This document shows positions 1 through 12,229 of a stretch of DNA of 64,000 nt, piece after piece (within the stretch, counting starts at the first letter, position 1; each line of letters begins with the position of its first letter). This stretch comes from Proteles cristata cristata (Eukaryota; Chordata; Mammalia; Carnivora; Hyaenidae), in NCBI GenBank assembly GCA_017311185.1, contig JAESUZ010002871.1, forward strand, positions 2,294,001-2,358,000, given 5' to 3'. The notes below the pieces were generated by a model. It ran no database searches, was not told where the DNA came from, and was given only the letters and a program-made list of their open reading frames with translations. The position numbers and the translations under genes are program-made.

Positions 1-159
1 TCTGTGAGGTAATCCAGTGTGTGTATGGATACATATGCCTAAGCTGTACTTTAAAATTATCCCTTATTTTAAAAGAGAATACTTCCCTTCCCTATCCCCA
101 TTTTTTTTGTAGCAACTTTGTTGAATCTTTTAAAAGATAAACATTGCCTTTTTTATTTA

Positions 160-860
160 AATCAAGTTAACATAGAGTGTAATAATTGTTTCAGGAGTAG
201 AATTTAGTGATTCATCACTTACAGATAACAAATGCCCAGTGCTCATCCCAACAAGTGCTCTTCTTAATGCCCATCACCTATTTAGCCCATCCCTGTGCCC
301 AACCTCCTCTCCAGCAACCGTTAGTTTGTTCTCTATTTAAGTGTCTTATGGTTTGCCTGTTTTTATCTTATTTTTCCTTCCCTTCTCCTATGTTCATCTA
401 TTTTATTTCTTAAATTTTACATATGAAATCATAAATTTGTCTTTCATGATTTCACTTAGCATAATACCTTCTGGGTCCATCCACATTGTTTGCAAATGGC
501 AAGCTTTCATTCTTTTTGATAGCTGAGTAATATTCCATTGTGTATGTGTTCATTCATCAATGGATGGACATTTTGGCTATTGATAGTGCTGCTATAAACA
601 CTGGGGTGCATGTCCTCCTTTGAATCAGTGTTTTTGTATCCTTGGGATAAATATGTAGTAGTGCAATTGCTGAAGTTCTAATAGGGTAGTTCTATTTTTA
701 TTTTTTTTAGGATCCTCCACACTTTTCCAGAGTGGCTGCACCAGTTTGCATTCTCTTCAACAGTGCAAAAGTGTTCCCTTTTCTCCCAACCTTGTCTGCA
801 TCCTCTGTTTCTTGTGTTGTTGATTTTAGCCATTCTGACAGGTGTGAGGCATTCACCTTA
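160..860 (-). mobile_element. L1 LINE 3' fragment, diverged
   Basis: The plus strand reads as the complement of the end of L1 ORF2 and its 3' end (cccagtgctcatcccaacaa, gcataataccttctgggtcc, tggatggacattttggctat, attctgacaggtgtgaggc). More diverged than the copies at 6.7 and 10.2 kb. Same transcriptional direction as EYS. Confidence 0.85.
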
Positions 861-1035
861 CTTTAAAACATGTTTACATTCAACATTTTGTGTTTCAGAA
901 GCATTGTGATGCTTAAAGTTATCTTAAAGGGTTTCAATATCAACTATTTTTATTTTGTGATGGAGAAACATAGGAAATCTTCAACACCATCATCCCAAGG
1001 ATAGCAAAAATGTTGATACTTTACCACATGAAATT

Positions 1036-1235
1036 AAAATTTTTATTAATGTTTTATTCATTTTTGAGGGAGCGGGAAGAGGTGAGGGGCAGAGAGTGAG
1101 GGAGACAGAATCTGAAGCAGGCTCTGGCTCTAAGCTGTCAGCACAGAGCTTGACATGGGTCTTGAACCCACAAACTGAGGTCATGACCTGCGTTGAAGTC
1201 TGATGCTTAACTGACTGAGCCACCCAGTTGCTCCC
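1036..1235 (-). mobile_element. SINEC copy
   Basis: Tail complement first, head ending gagccacccagttgctccc. The word acatgaaatt lies on both sides (target-site duplication). Confidence 0.9.
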
Positions 1236-2180
1236 ATGACATGAAATTTTAGATTTTACAGTAAAAATGTTTTCACTAAGTCATTTCAATTTATAGGAAA
1301 TTGCTAGGTACCAGTTTTAAAATTCTTACTTTGTGCCTATTCTATATGGCACAAGATTCTTGGAATTCATTGGTGAGCAGTACCATTCCCCTCCAGTCTT
1401 GGAGCTTGCATTGTAGTGTAGAAGACAAGTGATCACATCTTCATGTGAAACTGCTATGAGAAGCAACTTTAACGCAGTAATTCTCAAACTCGCTGGTTTC
1501 AGTACCCTTTTACTCTCTAAAAAATTATTGAGAGCCCTAAATATGAGTTATGTCACTTAGCATATTAGAAATTAAAATGCTATAATTTAAAGATAATCGA
1601 TAACTTATTTAACAATAACCCTATTATATATAGCACTTGTGTGAAAAATAACTTACACAAAATTTGGGAAGAATGTCGTGGTTTTCATTTTTGTACATCT
1701 CCAATGTCTGTCTTAAACCACTGGATTCCCTTACCTGCCTCAGCATTCAGTGTTTTGCAGTATGTCATCTCATTTGAAATATATGAAGAAAACCTGGCTT
1801 CACATGGAATTGTCGTTGAGGAAGGAAGTACTCTGGATCCCTAGAAGATTTATGGGCTCTCAGAGGTACTGGTTTTACATTTCAGGAAGGGCTGCTTTAA
1901 GGATAGGCACTTTGTATCGTGAGACAACATGTGGCCTGTGATGAGGGTGTGGTTCATTGGAGCTTTGGTAACCTTTGAGAACAGCTTTCTTAACTTTATA
2001 CATAAAATATATGTCTTTAAAGTGAGATCTAATTAACAGCCATCAAAACGATTTTTTTTAAAGAGCAGTTATCCTTATGATTTTACTGTCACCAAAGTTA
2101 GATGAAATGGTATGGGCCAAAACAAATTTAGGTCTCAGTTTTTTCAGTAAATATTGGAGATTTTTTACATGGTTTCTGTT

Positions 2181-2183
<3 letters not shown>

Positions 2184-2211
<28 letters not shown>
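2184..2211. repeat. (CA)n microsatellite
   Basis: About fourteen uninterrupted CA units lie 45 bases before the 44-bp duplication. Confidence 0.95.
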
Positions 2212-2214
<3 letters not shown>

Positions 2215-2255
2215 CCTTGGAATCAGTGTATAGACATTTTGTAGTTCTGTCTTAC

Positions 2256-2343
2256 ATTATATTTTGCTCACATACTTTTTCTAATGTTAATAATATACCA
2301 TTATATTTTGCTCACATACTTTTTCTAATGTTAATAATATACC
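2256..2343. repeat. Perfect 44-bp tandem duplication
   Basis: Copies 2256-2299 and 2300-2343 are identical, each starting attatattttgctcacatac and ending taataatatacc. No third copy and no flanking remnant. Confidence 0.95.
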
Positions 2344-3369
2344 TGAGGGTAGTTTGTGTCCCATTGAATGGTGCCAAGGTTCTTAACTTTAGTTCTGGAG
2401 CCCTCCATCTATAGTCTTCTGATTGCAGTGGTGTGGCAAAAACACCTGCCCCCTCCCCCCCAAAAATTGTTTTAATTCAAATGATAAATTGCTCACCTAG
2501 TTTCTTTGTATAGACTGGAACCTGTGCAAGCAGATTTTGCTTAATAACAAAGACAAATAACTACGCACCTGTTCCTTTATTTGTAAACCATTTTGTCCAT
2601 TTAACAGATAATTAACAGATATTTTTCCTTTCAAACTTCACATGTTGCTTATTAACAAGATAGTTTACTTCTCTCCAGGTATAATCATACATATTAGTGT
2701 ATTGTTTCAGTCGTGTTGTCAGTTACTTTCTTGGTGGCCAAATTATCATAAATATCACACTCTAAAAGTGCTAAATAGCAGCAATAACTACTTCCCAATA
2801 TGCAATGGTGGAGTGGGGTGAGGAGAGAAAATGCTATTTACAATTAATGTCAATAACTGGTGATTGGGTAAAATGAACTTTCTCATGTTAATACTTTTGA
2901 TGGTATACGTATGATCAGTACAGTAATTTTTCAATGGCATTATTTAGAGCCATTTATTCCCAATTTTGAGATCTGTAGACTTGAAAACTTAGGTGTAAAT
3001 GAAGTTTGATTTTTAAATTTAATGTTACATAAGTACATGGTTTAAAAAGCCAAGTGATTCTATAAGGTTTGTAAACAAACCCAGCAATATTTGTACTACT
3101 CTTCTCTCCAGAGGATTCTTTTAGATCTTAGCATATGTACCTTCATATTTGTGACATGTTTGCTTTAAAAAGTTTGCAAAAATTGTATCTATTAATGTCT
3201 TACTGTGGGATTTAAGTGTTTAACCCTTACCAGCCAATGCCTTTCCTCCACCTTTCGCCTTCCCACATTCATGCAATATCTTTTGGCATAAGTCCATATT
3301 TAAATTTCATATTACTGCAATCACTTGAGCCATGCAATAGAATATGGTTCTGTAGTTTTTTTTCTTATA

Positions 3370-3724
3370 TAATTTTTATTTTTTCCTTTGGTTAATAACT
3401 TGCTTTTTAATTTTATTTTTCTTTATCATTTATCCCACCTTAATTTTATTTAAAAGCAATTCACAAATGAATAAACACTAACTGAACTAATGGAGTGAAA
3501 ACTTGGGAATCAACATATTTATAGATATTAGATGTAGGAAAAACAACCAAAATTGTTTCTTTAGCTGTATTTTATAAGCTTATAAAAAAGATGTATTAGC
3601 ACTTAAACTATCTTAGTTAATAGTAAATAGTTGATTTCTAGTAAACAATGTCACAGAAGTAGCTATCAAAATACATTTACATATATATTTTGTATATTAA
3701 AGTTACCAGTATTAGTTTATATCA
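3370..3724 (-). other. EYS: EYS 3' UTR candidate with two AATAAA hexamers
   Basis: Directly after the 3725 stop (TAA, then TGA) the minus strand is AT-rich. It carries AATAAA at 3445-3450 and again at 3375-3380, about 275 and 345 bases past the stop. Either could be the cleavage signal. The UTR end is inferred from these motifs only; no transcript evidence is available and such hexamers are common by chance in AT-rich DNA. Confidence 0.4.
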
Positions 3725-4919
3725 TTAATTTTGTTCATCTCCATTAAAAACATTGTATCCTTCTGATTTAATTAACTCAATTTTTTTTGAATCCTGAAAA
3801 AATACATCTTTAATTTTGCCAACAAAATCTCTTTTAAAAATTTCTCGAGTAACAGTATTTACCTTTCGGCCATATTCAAAGCCCCCTAGATAACTAATGC
3901 CATCATAGTTTAAATCAACAAATTTTTTGTGTGGATCAGTATCCTCTAAGAGAATTAGATTGTGATCTAGGTAGGCCTTAATAACAGTCTGATTTTGAAT
4001 TACCCTTATATGGTGCCATTTATTACAGCAGAATGTGCCCTTGCTCTATAGATCATAATAGGTACAGAGATGCTTTTTTCTAAGTTAACTGCTATTTTCA
4101 AGGACTGATTATGGAGACCAATCGCCAGAAAATCATTTTCTTCATTTTGAGCTTTTCCTATCCATACAATTAAGCCTTCTTTTTCAGTAGTACTGAAATT
4201 TAAGGATATGGTAGTGAACTGAAGGTTTCTCATTCTGTAATTTGGATCGATGTATTTAATATAAGAGTTACCCATAAATTTTGCAGTTGAAAATGAAGTT
4301 TTGTTTTCACAATACTTTCCCACCCAACCCAAAGCACACAAACAATTGTAGGAAAATGATTGATCAGGTATACAAAGAGATTGGTGGAGACAAAGATTAT
4401 TCGAACAGTGCACAGACTGGTCACATGTATTTCCAGCCCACTGTGGCAAACATCTGCAAGAAAAATTTGTGCCATTTACTATACATTCACCCCTATTTCG
4501 GCACACCTTGTACCCACAGGGGGTCCCATCACAGTCACCTACATTTGCACCGCCTTTTGCTCCTAATTCAGTTAATTTTAACTCTTGATTATTTATAATA
4601 ACTTCTCGGACACAGCCCTGAAATCCTGCAGGTTCATTTGCTATTGACATAGGATTTACAAGATTTAAAGATGGCACTCCTCCAATATAGAAGTCAGTAT
4701 TTGTGTCCAGGGAGCTCATTTTTGCATTGGCTTTTTCTGTTACATTTATCCCATCCAGATCCAGGTAGCCTTCTGCACCAACTCTTCCTGCTTTAATCAC
4801 ATGCCAAGTACTTCCATTAATAGTTACTTTTTGGAGAGTTTCTAGAATGATAGTTTGGTCACCAAGGTTGTAGCGAAGCTGAACAGAACCATTTACTAAG
4901 GAGATACACAGGAAATCAC
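3725..4919 (-). CDS. EYS: EYS terminal coding exon (laminin-G half, two EGF-like, last laminin-G), with a reading-frame break
   Basis: EYS is a secreted matrix protein of photoreceptors. The exon starts at 4919 after the acceptor tttctttctcaacag and enters in phase 1, opening with residues GDFLCISLVNGS, the second half of a laminin-G domain. Then come two EGF-like domains with six cysteines each (about 4300-4530; PC, VC, EC, SC, RC, TC, then HC, LC, LC, NC, LC, YC) and a last laminin-G domain starting near KTSFSTAKFMGNSYIKYID. The entering frame is open to a TAA at 4006-4008. From 4033 another frame carries on the laminin-G homology (FCCNKWHHIRVIQNQ onward) for 102 codons to a TAA at 3725-3727. 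The exon length implies a net gain of 2 or loss of 1 base (mod 3). Identity is from recalled human EYS. The break may be real or a sequencing error. Confidence 0.93.
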
Positions 4920-5399
4920 CTGTTGAGAAAGAAAACCAGTTAATTAGTAAGATGTTACTCCACTAAAAACTCTTGCCCTTTTTGGCCATTTGAGTAAGTT
5001 TTGGGGGAAAAAAAGGCAAGTGTTGATCACAGTACATTAGAGAATTTGATTTCCATTTGCAGATCAAAAATATATGTGCATAGTCATACATAAATCCTGT
5101 ATTATTCAGGAATTGGCCACATAAGTTTTTCCTAGTTGTAAATATTTCACATTGAATGAAATGTATTGTGGTACTAAGTTAAAGTGAAGTTTTCCTTTAA
5201 TGATTTTATACAGTTAAAGGATGAATATGTGAAAAGCTTTTTAAAAGATAGTTTACTCCAAACTGCAGATTCTGTTGTTTTGACAGAGCTTAAGGAAGTA
5301 AATAAGAGAATTAAGAAGTTAATACTGGTGTTATGAAAAAGTTTCAGCCACATCCTTGGCATCAAGTTCTGTTCTCAACTACACAAATCCCTAGTTGAG

Positions 5400-6330
5400 A
5401 TGTCTCCAAATTTCATATCTGAGTTTGTGAACTTTCTCCTATACACCTGGTATCTTCCAGTCTTTCCAAACACAGTGAGTCACTGCCTCATCCTCCATCC
5501 AGTTCTTCAAACCAAAAATTTATCTGTGATCTCTGATTCTATATATTTTTTTTCGTTCCACACATAATCAGTCTATCAAAGACTGGTCTCTAATCAAAGA
5601 GATTAACATTCTGGTTCACTGCAAACATCTTGATTCTGCCTGCCTTTGCCATCTTCTTTAGGTTTACTAGCTTTGTTTCTAGCTTAATCTATTTGCTAAA
5701 GCCTCCTCATTCTTCCTTCCTAATTGAATTTCTAATCTAAACTGAAACTAAAGTGATCTTTTCATGTGAAGAGATCTGGTCATTTTACTACTCTTTAATG
5801 GCATTCACTGTTGTTGAGATAAAAGCCTAAAATCTTTAACATCTAGAGAGGCTCCGCAGGTTACATAACAGCCCCCCCCCTTTTTTTTTGTGGTCCAATA
5901 AAACTTTATTTATAAAACCAGGTGGCCAACTCAGCTTTTATTTATTTATTTATTTATTTATTTTACAAATAGTTTATTGTCAAATTAGTTTCCACATAAC
6001 ACCCAGTGCTCATCCCCACAAGTGCCCTGCTCCACCCAGCCCCTTTCTATAGCTTCCCCTGGAATGTATTCTCCCTCTTCCTCCACTCTCTTTACTTCAG
6101 TGACACTGACCTTGTTCTTGTCTCTGGACCTTTGTGCACATTTGTTTTCTTTTCCTTGGAACACTCCACCTCCTCCCACATCATCTAGGGAACTTCTACT
6201 ATCCTTCAGGTCTGAGATCAAATGTCACTTCTTCAGAGAAGTGTTCTGTGATTCCACAGAGCTGGTCAGGTTTTTTATTGTTTGATTAATAGCACCACAT
6301 TTCTCTCCTTCACAGTGTTTAATTTTATAA
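5400..6330 (+). repeat. L2 LINE 3' region, interrupted
   Basis: The segments aaactgaaactaaagtgatc, tttaatggcattcactgttg and gagatcaaatgtcacttctt follow L2 order on the plus strand. It is split at about 5870-6035 by a short DNA-transposon-like piece (aataaaactttatttataaa) and an L1 3' end. Confidence 0.6.
5936..6035 (-). mobile_element. Short young L1 3' end
   Basis: A (TTTA)n tail complement, then acaaatagtttattgtcaaa and acacccagtgctcatcccca, the same words that open the longer copies at 6.7 and 10.2 kb. Only about 100 bp was inserted, within an L2. Confidence 0.8.
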
Positions 6331-6724
6331 TTACATAGTCCTCTGGGAACAAATCTGAATGAATATGATCTAACCTGTGTATGAAGTTGCAGTGAGGCAT
6401 TCAGAAGAAAGGTAAATGCAACTCTATGTGCCAAGAAAAGAATGTGGCTCTTCAACGGTAAAACTGCTTCAGGAGGTGAGCAAAGTGGTTTTGTATAACA
6501 AATCCTGCAGATATCCTCCTCAAGACTGCATTTTCTCTTCTCCCTAAAATTTCACAATCAATAAAATTTCTTTTCTTACCCAGGGAGATTTCTTGGCACA
6601 TGCTATTCCTTCGTTTCTCCTTGGACAGTGCAACACTACCTCACATCTCTCCCCCAGTGTCCTTTCCTTCTACTCTCCGTTGTGGCCCACTTCAGACCAT
6701 TATTCTTTTTTTTTTTGGAGGCAA

Positions 6725-8115
6725 CTGGTCTTTATTTATTTATTTTTTTTTTTTTTACAACATCTAGAATTTATTTATTTATTTATTTACAAATAGTTTA
6801 TTGTCAAATTAGTTTCCACATAACACCCAGTGCTCATCCCCACAAGTGCCCTCCTCCATGCCCACCCCTCCTCCCCCACATCCACCAGTCCTCAGTTTTT
6901 GTCAGCATTCAAGAGTCTCTCATGGTTTGCCTCTCCCCTTTCCCCCACCATTTCCGCCCTTCTTCTCCCCCTTGGTCCTCTGTTAAGTTCCTCCTAATCC
7001 TCCTATACGTGCACACATATGATATTTGTCTTTCTCTGCCTGACTTATTTCGCTCAGCATAACACCCTCAAGGTCCATCCATGTTGCTACACATGGCCAG
7101 ATGTCATTGTTTCTCATTGCCATGTAGTATTCCATGGTATAGATAAACCACATCTTGATCCATTCATCTGTTGATGGACACTTAGGCTCTTTCCAGGTTT
7201 TAGCTATTGTGGAGAGTGCTGCTATGAACATTGGGGTACATGTGCTCCTATGCATCAACATTTCTGTATCCCTTGGGTAAATTCCTAGCAGTGCTATTGC
7301 TGGGTCCTAGGGGAGTTCTATTGTTAGTTTCCTTAGGAACCTCCACACTGTTTCCCAGAGGGGCTGTACCAGTTTACATTCCCACCAACAGTGTAGGAGG
7401 GTGCCCGTTTCTCCACATCCTCGCCAGCATCTAGAGTTCTCTGATTGCTCATTTTAGCCACTCTGACTGGCGTGAGGTGGTATCTCAGTGTGGTTTTGAT
7501 TTGTATTTCCCTGATGAGGAGTGATGCTGAGCATCGTTTCATGTGTCTGTTGGCCATCTGGATGTCCTCTTTGGAGAAGTGTCTGTTCATATCTTCTGCC
7601 CATTTCTTCACTGGGTTGTTTGTTTTTCGGGCGTGTAGTTTGGTGAGTTCCTTATAGATTCTGGATATCAACCCTTTATCTGATATGTCATTTGCAACTA
7701 TCTTTTCCCATTCCGTTGGTTGCCTATTAATTTTCTGGGTTGTTTCCTTGGCTGTGCAGAAGCTTTTAATCTTGATGAGGTCCCAACAGTTTATTTTTGC
7801 TCTTGATTCCCTTGCTTTTGGGGATGTGTCAAGTAAGAAGTTGCTGCGGTGGAGGTCAAGGAGGTTGTTTCCTGCTTTCTCCTCTAGGGTGTTGATAGTT
7901 TCCTGTCTCACGTTCAGGTCCTTTATCCATTTTGAGTTTATTTTTGTGCATGGTGTGAGAAAATGATCTAGTTTCATTCTTCTGCATGTTGCTGTCCTGT
8001 TCTCCCAATACCATCTGTTAAAAAGGCTGTCTTTTTTCCATCGGATGTTCTTTCCTGCTTTGTCAAAGATTAGTTGGCTGTATACTTTTGGGTGTAATTG
8101 GGCACTTTCTATTGA
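6725..8115 (-). mobile_element. 5'-truncated L1 with the C-terminal end of ORF2
   Basis: The longest L1 piece in the window (about 1.4 kb). The minus-strand frame 7333-7977 gives 214 codons of the ORF2 C-terminal region ([60 protein letters not shown]). Another frame at 6983-7261 carries the final WKEPKCPSTDEWI-type segment. So ORF2 is frame-shifted, and it lacks the endonuclease and reverse transcriptase regions. It cannot be autonomous. Confidence 0.92.
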
Positions 8116-8729
8116 AAGTTCCTCTTAGCAGAGAATCAGCTAGAAGGCTTAATTAAGGTTTACATTAGACATAACTCTTAAAGAAAGTAAAAAGTACAAG
8201 ATCATCACTTGTCTTTTATGCAACCTTAAATATATGAAACATACTTTACCACTATGTTACACCAATTGAACACTAATAAGTTTATGCTTTTCATCTGATA
8301 AGTACCTTTTGGTTAATCTTAAGTCTGAGAATGTCAAGCTTAGATTTTTAATATTTTACAGTTTTCATGATTTCCTAATTCAAGTGTCAAGTGCAGCACC
8401 AGCCATGACATGAAAGTAATAAATCTATTTTTATCTTTTTGTGAAAAGTGTCTAAGGCAGAGAAAAGGAAAATCTTGACGTGATTTGAAATACAGTACCA
8501 TTTAATAACAGATGTAAGAAAATGTGCTCATGCTCTCCTATGTGTGTTAACATATATGAGCTTTTTATTTTACATACATAAACACAAATATGTATGTAGT
8601 GTACTAATTATAAAACTAGTACAACATTCTTGGCTGATACAGTTCCACATATATCTTGATTTTATGCCCTTATCATACAAAGGTTAAAGTTGAGATTTTT
8701 TATGAGCAACATAACTAAAGCTGATTTTT

Positions 8730-8941
8730 TTAAAGTTGATTTTGAGAGAAGGAGAGAGAGAGAGAAAGAGAGCATGAGTGGGGGGTGAGGGCAGAGAGAG
8801 AGGGAGAAAGAGATTCCCAAGCAGGCTCAAGCTGTCAGCACAGAGCCCTACAAGTGGCCCAAACCCACAAACCATGAGATCATGACCAGAACTGAAATCA
8901 AGAGATACATGCTTAACCATCTAAGCCACACAGGCATTCCT
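8730..8941 (-). mobile_element. SINEC copy
   Basis: GAGA-rich body, then gagatcatgaccagaactga and a degraded head ending gccacacaggcattcc. Confidence 0.88.
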
Positions 8942-9496
8942 ACAGCTGATTATCATTTAATGTCTCTTGATTTATAAGTAGAGATTTTCTGTTTATGTAC
9001 AATTCTTCCTTTTAGCATTTTCACAGGGAGATTTAAGCATGAATTTAAAATATCAACTCGTAGGAAAACAAATTTCTAATGTATATTTTGTAGCTCAATA
9101 ATGTTCTTTTTTTTCATTGAAATTGTCTTTTCTCCTTGAAATTATTTTGAAGGTATTTCACCAGTGCATTGGGATGGAAACACTTTAGTCTAATTCTATG
9201 ATATTCTAATCATTTAGCAAACTATTAAGACATATTTAAAAGAACAATTAGATTGGATTGTGAAAATCAGGGTACCTTTTTTTGTTGACTATGGGAAACA
9301 AAATAAGCTGATTTAATTATCTCCCAATACCAAAATTTCATTTTCTGAGAAAGAAGATGAAAGAAAAGCCAAATGTAAAATTTATATAATTTTCAATAGA
9401 ATTGTAACTATAAATGCAAAGGTCTTTGTCAGAATTCTGGAGAAAAACATATGAAAATGGAAAATGGAAACCAATAGTAACATAATAAAAATTCAA

Positions 9497-9680
9497 GGGG
9501 CCATTGGGTGGCTCAGTCAGTTCAGCATCTGATTTCAGCTTAGGTCATGATCTCATGGTTCGTGAATTCAAGCCCTGAATCAGGCTTTGCGCTGTTAGCT
9601 GAGTACCTGTTTGGGATTCAGTCTCTCTCTGTCCCTGTCCTGCTTATGTGCTCTCTCTCAAAAAGACTTAAAAAAAACCA
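9497..9680 (+). mobile_element. SINEC copy, diverged
   Basis: Head ggggccattgggtggctcag; tail ctctctctcaaaaagactta. Confidence 0.88.
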
Positions 9681-9929
9681 AAACCTCAAAAACAATTTTT
9701 CAACTGGAACATAATACATGGATATTTTTATTCCATATTGTTTTGCAGTGATTGTGCTACTTTTATAGTTAAAAATATTTTTACCAACCTATTTTGGAAT
9801 GCAAATCCTAGGTTTACTATTTAGATAACAGAATAACTTAAAGTTTTTAGTGCTATAAATGTAGATGGATTTACTGGAAACACATTAGTCATGACTTCCT
9901 TTCCTTTATATACAGATTTTGTTCCTTTA

Positions 9930-10138
9930 AAAAAAATTTTTTTAATGTTTTATTTATTTCTAGGAGAGAGAGAGAGAGAGAGAGAGAGACAGGCAGGGGA
10001 GGGTCAGAGAGAGAGGGAGTCACAGACTGAAACAGGCTCCAGGCTCTGAGCTGGCAGTCAGCACAGAGCCCAACGCGGGGCTCGAACCCACGAACTGCGA
10101 GATCATGACCTAAGCGAAAGTCGGACGCTTAACCGACT
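9930..10138 (-). mobile_element. SINEC copy, head truncated
   Basis: Young type with the tctaggagaga tail junction. It stops at gcttaaccgacta without the usual gccacccaggcgcccc head, so the head was lost or never copied. Confidence 0.9.
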
Positions 10139-10159
10139 AATTATTCTTTAGTTTTTAGA

Positions 10160-11040
10160 CCTTTTTTCCATGGGTGAGTTTATTTTATTTTTTAAAACCG
10201 TTTGTTAAATTAGTTTCCACATAACACCCAGTGCTCATCCTCACAGGTGCCCTCCTCCATGCCCATCTCCCCCCTCCCCCCCACATCCATCAGTCCTCAG
10301 TTTTTGTCAGCATTCAAGAGTCTCTCATGGTTTGCCTCTCTCCCTTTCCCCCACCATTTCCGCCCTTCTTCTCCCCCTTGGTCCTCCGTCAAGTTCCTCC
10401 TAATCCTCCTATTCGTGCAAACATATGACATTTGTCCTTCTCTGCCTGACTTATTTCGCTCAGCATAACACCCTCAAGGTCCATCCATGTTGCTACACAT
10501 GGCCAGATTTCATTCTTTCTCATAGCCATGTAGTATTCCATGGTATAGATAAACCACATCTTCTTGATCCATTCATCTGTTGATGGACACTTAGGCTCTT
10601 TCCATGTTTTAGCTATTGTGGAGAGTGCTGCTATGAACATTGGGGTACATGTGCTCCTATGCCTCAGCATTTCTGTATCCCTTGGGTAAATTCCCAGCAG
10701 TGCTATTGCTGGGTCCTAGGGGAGTTCTACTGTTAGTTTCCTGAGGAACCTCCACACTGTTTTCCAGAGGGGCTGCACCAGTTTACATTCCCACCAACAG
10801 TGTAGGAGGGTGCCCGTTTCTCCACATCCTCACCAGCATCTAGAGTCTCCTGATGTGTTCATTTTAGCCACACTGGGGATGTGTCACTTTAGCCTTTGGG
10901 GATGTGTCAAGTAAGAAATTGCTGTGGTTGAGGCCAAGGAGGTTGTTTTCTGCTTTCTCCTCTAGGGTTTTGATGGTTTCCTGTCTCACACTCAGGTTCT
11001 TTATCCATTTTGAGTTTATTTTCGTGTATGGTGTGAGAAA
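10160..11040 (-). mobile_element. 5'-truncated L1, internally deleted
   Basis: Near-identical to the copy at 6.7-8.1 kb over its 3' end and late ORF2. It then jumps at about 10870-10890 from the attttagccac segment straight to gatgtgtcaagtaagaaatt, losing several hundred bases of ORF2. Ends at the ggtgtgagaaaatg segment. Confidence 0.88.
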
Positions 11041-11737
11041 ATGTAGAATGTAAACAAGTCAAGGTATGTTTAAAGTAACTATATAAATGGAAATAAGTAT
11101 CGGTTTACTTGACAATACTTTAGATCTGTATTTCTTCAGAAAGTACTAATCTTTGGGTTTCCTTTATGGTAAGTTTAAGTAAATTCATTTCAGTATGAAT
11201 TGAATCATTATGTAGATTTATAATACGTCAGATATTATAAATACTTGTTGCTTCTGTGTGTTTATGAGAGGAAGAAGGAAAAGTTCTGAATATTTGGCAG
11301 TATTTATCTCTCTGATATCTATAGATTCTTTGTGCCTCATTTTGTAATGTGACAGTGCTTCTTAGCTGGTTCACCACATATATTTAATCATTGACCTAGT
11401 TATTTTGCCTAGTCTCCCTTTGGACTAGGCCTGTATTGGTGTCCTTCAGTTGATAGGTACTGGTGGTGTTTATCCAAGAGGTGTTGGCATTTGCTGGTTT
11501 TTAAGCAATACACCATTCATTTTGACTTATTGCAGTTCAGAATCTTCCAGTATGATTCCTAACAGTATAAAGTCCTATTCCTCACTCCTAGACCAGACCC
11601 TTAGTAAAGCTGAGATGGGTCTAGGAAGTATATTTTAATAAACACCCAGGTATTTCTGGCATAGGTGTTACTTGGGCCATATTTTCATAAACACTGAATT
11701 AAGGTTTAAGAATACAAGGATAGTTTAAAAAGTGAGA

Positions 11738-11880
11738 GTCTTTTTTTTTTTTTATAAATAGTTTATTGTCAAGTTGGTTTCCATATAACACCCAGTGCTC
11801 ATCCCCACAACTGCCCCCCTCCGTGCCCATCTTCCCCCCACATCCATCATTCCTCAGTTTTTTCTCAGCATTCAAGAGTC
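11738..11880 (-). mobile_element. Very short L1 3' end with target-site duplication
   Basis: A poly-T run, then atagtttattgtcaagttgg and the usual 3' UTR complement. Flanked by the duplicated word aaaaagtgaga (just before 11738 and from 11881), so this is a complete, heavily 5'-truncated insertion. Confidence 0.85.
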
Positions 11881-12229
11881 AAAAAGTGAGATTCCTTTTG
11901 AAATCATTTAAACAGTATGAAAGGATGTAAAGTAAAAAGATGACATTCCACTGTTCTTTTTCTCTTAATTCGCATAAGCCACTGTTAACAGTTTACTGAA
12001 TATGTAGCCAGACTTTATTTTCTGATGCACATACAATTAATGTGTGTGTATATCTAGCATCTGATTTATTTCACATAAAAGAAACCATATTATATACAAA
12101 CTGCATAAGGTACTTTTATCACTCAATAATCTATCTTCATGAGACTCTGATATTAGCATATTTTGCTTATTGCTTCTTATACTATTATACTACATGCTAT
12201 TACACAGTATTTTTAAATATAAACTGTAT

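Larger units (their letters stand above)
1..3369. other. 3' flank of EYS: intergenic, AT-rich, no gene seen
   Basis: Apart from the L1 and SINE listed separately, the stretch holds a (CA)n tract, a perfect 44-bp tandem duplication and otherwise unidentified AT-rich sequence. The short open frames (for example 1641-1844 and 1750-1941) lack splice or domain support. No RNA gene was recognised. Confidence 0.6.

Noticed and set aside
4230..4475. 81-codon minus-strand open frame
   Set aside because: Another frame of the same EYS exon, with no homology of its own.
4281..4598. 105-codon plus-strand open frame
   Set aside because: It is the antisense shadow of the EYS terminal exon.
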